NCBI GenBank assembly: GCA_034401795.1
Contig: CM067366.1
Span: 80,423,647 to 80,487,646 of the forward strand
From: Chaetoderma sp. LZ-2023a
Taxonomy: Eukaryota; Mollusca; Caudofoveata; Chaetodermatida; Chaetodermatidae
Direction: 5' to 3'
DNA length: 64,000 nucleotides
The translations under genes and the position numbers were made by a program. Within the stretch, counting starts at the first letter, position 1; every line of letters begins with the position of its first letter. Below, piece after piece: positions 58,624 to 64,000 of this stretch. The notes beneath the pieces are model-generated. The model saw only the letters and a program-made list of their open reading frames with translations. It had not been told where the DNA came from and made no database searches.

Positions 58624-59462
58624 TGGCTGATTTCCTCTGTCACCTATATGATGCCTATAGCCTCAAGCCTAACTCTATTGCTGGTTACAAATCAGCATTA
58701 ATGACTGTTATCCCTTGCTTGGCTAATAGGGGGAGTGATGAAGTAAGTACATTAAATGTATTAATTAAAGGCATGGGCAATCTAAGACCAAGGAATCCTC
58801 CACTGATTCCGTCTTGGAGTTTATCTCTGGTGCTTCAGCTACTAGGAGATAAGCCTTTTGAACCACTTAGTTCCATTTCTATGAAAATGTTAACGCTTAA
58901 AACTGTATTTTTAATTGCTGCGGCCTCGGCAAGGCGTAGGAGTGAGATTCACGCCTTATCAGCCGAGGATGACCGTTTTGTGGTTACAGGGGAAGGCCTT
59001 AAGCTTCTACCTAGGATTAATTTCTTGGCTAAGAATCAGTCATTGAAATATCCAGGTCAACCTATTTTTTTGCCATCTTTAACTAGATATGATCCTAATT
59101 CTAAAGCATGGTGCCCCGTCCGGGCGCTGCTCCGGTACAAACAGCGTACTTCGGAGTGGCGTACCGACCTATCAGCGTTATGGTTGTCATATATTGAACC
59201 CCATGGCAGGGCGTCTAAGGACACCATTTCTAGGTGGATTGTGGAGTGTATTCAGTTTTGTCACAAATCCGCCACCGGGAGACAGGTTGATGTGGCCAAG
59301 GCTCACAGTGTCCGCGGTGTCGTGGCATCCACTGCCCTGTTTAGTGGGATCCCTGTGGATGACATTATGTCCGTGGCTCAGTGGCACTGTGAGTCAAGTT
59401 TTACAGACAATTACCTCCGTGACACCTCTAACCCTCTCGCCTTGTCGATTTTGAAACATTAA
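58287..59462 (+). CDS. DIRS-3 tyrosine recombinase
   Basis: Complete C-terminal domain: [39 protein letters not shown] (HxxR), [18 protein letters not shown] with the catalytic Tyr, ending LALSILKH. All tetrad positions match DIRS-1. The upstream overlapping frame is open from 56273 to 58252 and then broken by the 58225 deletion. It could in principle still make recombinase, but the element is otherwise dead. Confidence 0.88.
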   Translation: MPSASDRPGLAKPIVVYGSAGPSGLQSGSSASDGRPYLPEQGPSRQSVNVQIDCVDVVKESRIKEGFSEQAAMFMAKARRGSTSRAYNYKINRFAEWCSKRCIDPMDSSIQVVADFLCHLYDAYSLKPNSIAGYKSALMTVIPCLANRGSDEVSTLNVLIKGMGNLRPRNPPLIPSWSLSLVLQLLGDKPFEPLSSISMKMLTLKTVFLIAAASARRRSEIHALSAEDDRFVVTGEGLKLLPRINFLAKNQSLKYPGQPIFLPSLTRYDPNSKAWCPVRALLRYKQRTSEWRTDLSALWLSYIEPHGRASKDTISRWIVECIQFCHKSATGRQVDVAKAHSVRGVVASTALFSGIPVDDIMSVAQWHCESSFTDNYLRDTSNPLALSILKH

Positions 59463-59996
59463 TCGCTTTTACATTTTGTGAGGAGTGCTTCCGCATTGCT
59501 TATATACTTCGCAATTTAGCGATGGTAACAACCACTTGTCGGGACTGCATCAGGCTTCTCTACTGGGATCATGATGACAGCTTCCAAGTTCAACAAGGTC
59601 AGTCTTGTTCATGTGTTGTTCATTGTTACTTGTATTGTCACGTTACCCATTATTATTAATATGGTGATGGTTTATGTGGGAGGTGGTTCATCATAGAGAG
59701 TATACGAAAATGGAGCCTTTTCGTCTCTGTCCTATAGTACTTGGCACTAGTACGTAGAGAGCGTATAGGACATTGAGGTCATCTAGTCTTCCTCCCAGGA
59801 GGGGGGGGGGGGGGGAGCGCATATGACATTCGGTCATCTCTCATGCATCGGTTGTGTTATCCGATGGTTTGTCAAATCCTGACTGTGTTCTCACACATTT
59901 CAGACGTCATAAGTGCCTTAAACGCGTGAAAGCGTATAGGGAAGAGCTGGTCTTTTGACCTCGCCTCCCTCCCGCCAGATTCACTTTCGAATTCTG

Positions 59997-60107
59997 GCAA
60001 TATCAAAAGTATTAGGGAGGTAAGTATACTCTTGATGTGAAATAAACGAAATCAAGGATTTCTTTTTTCACGAGAGAGTTGATACTTACCTCCCTAGATA
60101 CGGACCC
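59997..60107 (+). repeat. DIRS-3 internal complementary region
   Basis: GGCAATATCAAAAGTATTAG to CTTGATGTGA, AAT (60041-60043), then AAACGAAATCAAGG. The right-arm dinucleotide AA (60054-60055) complements TT at the right terminus (60367-60368). Confidence 0.92.
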
Positions 60108-60186
60108 GGCCTCTCCACCCCACAGAGGCTCGGTCTTCAGGCTCTTGGTAGTTGCATGTGTTAGCCAATAAATTAGTCAGAGGCAG

Positions 60187-60378
60187 TAGTAGTCGGCGCA
60201 TGCGCGGTGGTGGGGCTGGCATCCGCCGGACTACCTCTGACTACCTGCCCAGTAGGGGCACCTAACTGTTTTTAATCTGAGTGTTTTATTGAGTGAAAGC
60301 CAATATTTAGCAATATCAAAAGTATTAGGGAGGTAAGTATCAACTCTCTCGTGAAAAAAGAAATCCTTGATTTCGTTT
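60187..60378 (+). repeat. DIRS-3 right inverted terminal repeat
   Basis: Closely matches the DIRS-1 repeat (CGGCGCATGCGCGG to TTTAGCAATATC) with a 38-bp outer terminus. No matching left copy remains at 55126; the repeat at 54129 is only about 70% similar. Confidence 0.88.
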
Positions 60379-61110
60379 ATTTTCCCTCATGACTGCACTA
60401 GGTGCAGTACATGCGGGCCTCTTCTAAATTGCCATGTGTGTGAGTCATGGCCGGTGAAGGTTTTAACTGATTTTTTAAATCAGCAGGTAAAGGATCGGGC
60501 GGCAGACGAGAAGAGGCATCTGGAAAAGGAGTGTGGTAAGAAGAGGAAGGCATCCATGCCAGACATGGAGGCCTTCCGTCTTGAAATGATGGGAGAAATG
60601 AAGAAGACGATCACGGATCTTGTCCCGGAGTTGCTGCGCAGCTTGCTTCCCGGGTCAAGTTCGTCATTGTCTTCTTCATTTGCTCCGGGACAGAGTGTTC
60701 CCGTCTCTGGGTCTGGTTCTCTTAGCAAACCAGTTTGTTATAGACCCAGAGACGGCTCCCGTTGGTCCGGCGCTGAGGCTTGCCTTGCCCGTGGACCCGG
60801 GAGCGAAAGCCATGGCCACAAAATTGCTATGGACAGGCATACTGGTGACACAAACTCTGGATGAGACTGTAGTGTTTAATGTTCGCGACGATGGTCGAAG
60901 GGAAGGTCGCACGGCCCCACTGGAATGATTGAGTTCCACCAGCCTTAGGAGCCGGTCTTTGTTACCCGTAGGGCAGTATCGCACAGGATCTGTAACCCCG
61001 GGACCGGAAGCTAACCAGCGTCATCATTCATCGGGCACTTGCGGCGCGGCGAGTCAACACCAGACACCGGAACGGCCCGACACTACCCCGTGAGATACAA
61101 GACGTTAATA
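60379..61110 (+). pseudogene. DIRS-4 Gag, right part
   Basis: Continues the cysteine-rich exon: CTRCSTCGPLLNCHVCESW (CxxC motifs), a charged run (DEKRHLEKECGKKRK), then DMEAFRLEMMGEMKKTITDL and a Ser-rich region. Frame changes occur near 60740, after which VIDPETAPVGPALRLALP resembles the DIRS-1 sequence [11 protein letters not shown]. It fades out near 61110. No RT or right terminus of DIRS-4 is present. Confidence 0.75.
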
Positions 61111-62069
61111 GTAGTACCTGGTTGGGGGTGGGGTTGGGTTGGGGGTTCAGGCAGGGGTGATGTACTGCGCAATCCGCATACATAGGACGATAGCTTCGAG
61201 TAGCTACGAGAGTCCTATAGTGCAGTTTATAGTTGCTTTCAGAATGGCGATTTACATTTAAGTGTAATCAACAGAATGCACAGTTCACAATACAACAATC
61301 TGGAATGCTGTTGCTTTATTTTCTTTAATTACATGTAGACATGACAAACGAATCAAAAATGAAAAATTATTACACCACCTGAGCTTGTTATTAATTGAGA
61401 TTGCTAACTCTAAAATTAAAAAGAATTATGTTCACTGATTATTGCCTAACACGCTGCAACTAAATATATATTTGGTATTTCACAACAGACTCAGGGTCTG
61501 CAGTGAAAGAAAGAAAATTATATCGCAATTCAATGGAATTGGTTTTCTCAATGACAAAGCTGTTACCTCACTATTGTTAGCTTGTTTATCGTAGCGCTTT
61601 GTGTTGTGATTAGTAATTATTCGGCACGTGCATGGCACAGCGAGATATACACGCAATGCACACGGGCGTGAATCTGTTATAATTGTACTCATGTAATGCT
61701 AAAATGGAACGGAAAAGTGCACGCTTCAGATTTTAAACAAACATGAAATTTTTGACAATTTTCTGATTTTTCCTCAATTATATCATAAAAATCACGATTT
61801 TAAAAATAAATCGAACTTCACAATTAGATCGAAAAATCGCGCAAGCCGAGTCGCAACAAAAGTAGTCTTTAAACATGAATGATATACAGATATCTATGAG
61901 ACCGTGTATTAAATGTATTGAATGAATACGGCACAGTTAGTCATCATAGAATGTGTTCAAGCGACTACATCCATTACAAAACTATTCCCGTCAAACATTC
62001 ATTGTATTATATTTGTATATCAATTTCTCTGAATTACCTATCTCCTTATAATGCACATGTCTATGTAGG
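61111..62069. other. Unassigned AT-rich stretch
   Basis: A G-rich stretch (61120-61150) and otherwise AT-rich DNA. No gene or bounded repeat recognised. Confidence 0.45.
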
Positions 62070-62225
62070 GCGAAATGACCTAGGGCGAACGGAAATATGA
62101 GGGGGGGTGTGCGAAACGACCTGAGGTGAATGGGACAGGGCGCGAAACGGTATGCGGGGTGAATGGGATAGGGGACGAAACGACCCGGACTCGACATATA
62201 TCCCCAGTAGAGGGACTTCTAGGTC
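62070..62225 (-). repeat. CGAAACGA-rich inverted-repeat arm, right
   Basis: Contains GGGCGAAATGACCTAGG, GGACGAAACGACCCGGACTC and CATATATCCCC, ending CTAGGTC. Complement of 45797-45905 with many differences. Either two copies of a repeat in opposite orientation or the ends of one large unit. Confidence 0.5.
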
Positions 62226-62990
62226 GACTCTCTGACGCAAGTGTTAGCTGCCGCTCACGAATGTCTGCCAGAGTTAGGAACGATGCATCACTGATTGGCG
62301 AAAACTGAGGCCATTGATATGTCATAAATAGCCGTGTCAAAATTGGTGGATTTGTTACACTCTAAATTTTTTATGTCATTACGAATTTGATTTTCTCCAT
62401 CACGTAGTTTATCTATCATGAATGATGAATTGTGTAAGGTGTCTACCAATACAATGGGCATTGACTTCGGCGGACAACCTAGTTGAATCCATAAATTATA
62501 TATATTTTGCTACTGAATAAATAATCTTGAATCTTATCAAGGGAGGTTATATATCATTTTGTTCCTAAACATGTTCTCTTTCAAATGAAACCATTCCTGT
62601 AGGATTCTGTTCAGTGAAAGAAACTGTAGGGCATTATAAACAAAACTAGTCCGGGGTGGACCCGGAGGTGCCGGAAGAAGTGTAGAAATCATACTATTAC
62701 CAGTACTGCTAGAATTAGTGGTTTCAGTTTGATTCTAGCATCAGCCACTAGAGGTGACCCAAAGCACAGGAAGCCATATCTAGGTCAAGGTCAGGCCAAA
62801 GGATTTTTTGGGGTCACATCAGTTTTCATGCACACGGTCATTTTTTGTGTCTGAATACTCTAAAATTTATTCAGACTAGGTGAGAAAAAATCCCAATGCA
62901 AGCAGGATGGTTCGGAAACGATACTATTGGACACCATTTTTAGGAACAACTGGATTCCCTGGATAGATAAACTACATCTGGAGAAACTCA
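62226..62990. other. Unassigned stretch
   Basis: No clear feature; a possible transposon 5' region precedes the fragments at 63000. Confidence 0.4.
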
Positions 62991-62999
62991 AACCAGTGT

Positions 63000-63690
63000 A
63001 GGTTTTATTATGTGAGTGTTATAGAGCTGGTGACAGATTGTCTGAGGGCAAATTATTATACCATAAAGGGGACACAGAAACTACATTCAGTGGCTTCAGC
63101 AAATGAAGATGGAGCACTGAATACCAGACTCCTTTCCTGTTATTGTCTAAACTGTGTTAGTAGAGATTATGAGAGATGTGAAAATGATGATTATGTTGAA
63201 ACTTTCAAACTTGTGAAATTCTCTGATTCAAATAACCAATCAGTTGATTCAGATGATGCCAAACCGGATACAGCTCATACTCTCCCATATCAATCAATCA
63301 ATCAATAATCCAATGTATGAAATTATATTTTCAGGCAGTGTAGTTGCTGTTAGACCTAATGTGGAGTCATTGAGTGACTATTTCTTATTTCATGTCCCTT
63401 CCAATGGGGTGCTCTCCCTATCAAATTATCATACTTTTTCTGGCCGTTTTTGTATTATGCTGGAACAAACATTTTGATGGGCTTCTATTATTCATGTATT
63501 ATTATGAATATGTAAAAACAACCAGGAAAGGTTGTTTCTATAAAGCCAGGGATTCTGATAATGTGGTCATTCCTGTTGGATGTGTAATGTATGTTGGTGT
63601 AGATTTCATGGAAAATAATGATGATACTTTTATTCTAAGAAACCAAGACAATGTGGATATCATATGTTCAATAACTACCGTTTAAACTGT
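63000..63690 (+). pseudogene. Fragments of an unclassified transposon-type protein
   Basis: One frame reads GTQKLHSVASANEDGALNTR and LLSCYCLNC, then YERCENDDYVETFKLVKF (CxCxxC...C...YV). A following short frame has SGSVVAVRPNVESLSDYFLF, and a third has KGCFYKARDSDNVVIPVG. The Cys pattern and the segment order resemble C-terminal regions of repeat-encoded proteins in cnidarian and fish genomes. I cannot assign a superfamily. Frame breaks make it degenerate. Confidence 0.4.
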
Positions 63691-64000
63691 CTTAATGTGT
63701 CAATAGTTTGCTCTGTCATTCATTCACAATATAATATATAATGTAGAACATAGGAAATGAAACATTAAGGGTCTCATGCAAAAACTACTATCAACTCTTC
63801 ACTGTGCCACAAACCAGACTAAAAATGGATGGAGATGGAGAAAGTTACATCATTTCAATGATCGAAGGTCACTTTTGACAAAAGGAGGAAAACGTTCAGC
63901 CATTCCCATGCATTTCTAGTTAATTAAGATCATTTAATTGCTAATGTCTGGTTAAATAACCTTGATTCATAAATTTTGTTTACATTTTCTGACTGGGCTT

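Larger units (their letters stand above)
55126..60378 (+). mobile_element. DIRS-3: 5'-truncated DIRS element nested in DIRS-4
   Basis: Plus-strand copy beginning abruptly in mid-Gag (CCCTGCTAGGGTCGCC) and running to a complete right end, GAAATCCTTGATTTCGTTT at 60378, followed by ATT. It has Gag, broken RT, intact recombinase, complementary region (59997-60107) and right inverted repeat. The left 1.9 kb, including its own left repeat, is missing. An alternative reading is that 54129-60378 is one chimeric element, because its complementary region carries the CATC variant found at 54129. Confidence 0.85.

Overview
The window is nuclear DNA of an invertebrate animal, most likely marine. It is AT-rich and intron-rich. 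It holds one conserved host gene, buried in several generations of transposable elements. I cannot name the species. The mix of DIRS, CR1-like LINE and hAT elements and the dispersed repeat starting AACAAGAGGCCC fits a lophotrochozoan or invertebrate deuterostome, but this is inference.

The host gene is RanGAP1, the GTPase-activating protein of Ran. It lies on the minus strand, from its ATG at 29929 leftwards. Eight exons can be placed by splice sites, phase and protein similarity (29815-29929, 20498-20625, 18906-18965, 17392-17571, 9384-9518, 8215-8373, 6940-7053, 2783-2882). They give about 330 codons of the N-terminal leucine-rich-repeat domain. The gene continues off the left edge, so its acidic and C-terminal regions are not in view.

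RanGAP1 introns (1-29814) carry four hAT-type elements (35-2249, 17695-17831, 25193-26598 and 27725-29187; the first and last have perfect 8-bp target duplications). They also carry a TTAA-ended hairpin MITE family, a second MITE family rich in TGACGTCA, a repeat family with 155-bp internal units, and the 3' ends of two LINEs. Intron 4 holds a full-length DIRS-type tyrosine-recombinase retrotransposon (DIRS-1, 10286-17333, minus strand). It has 156-bp perfect inverted repeats, an internal complementary region, and intact Gag, RT/RNase H/methyltransferase-like and recombinase ORFs.

The stretch 30-46 kb is a LINE graveyard: degenerate fragments on both strands, microsatellites and no convincing host gene. 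From 47.3 to 61.1 kb there are three more DIRS copies. DIRS-2 (47286-52951) is complete at its ends but internally deleted. DIRS-3 (55126-60378) is 5' truncated and appears nested inside a diverged DIRS-4 (54129-55125 and 60379-about 61110). From 61 to 64 kb the DNA is mostly unassigned, apart from an inverted-repeat arm and fragments of a transposon-type protein.

The most informative result comes from comparing the DIRS copies. The termini and the internal complementary region within a copy share private variants that differ between copies, and Gag seems to be made from a spliced mRNA with a conserved 17-codon first exon. Four short outlines explain the layout: Gag packages the RNA, RT/RNase H copies it, the complementary region templates circularisation, and the tyrosine recombinase inserts the circle.
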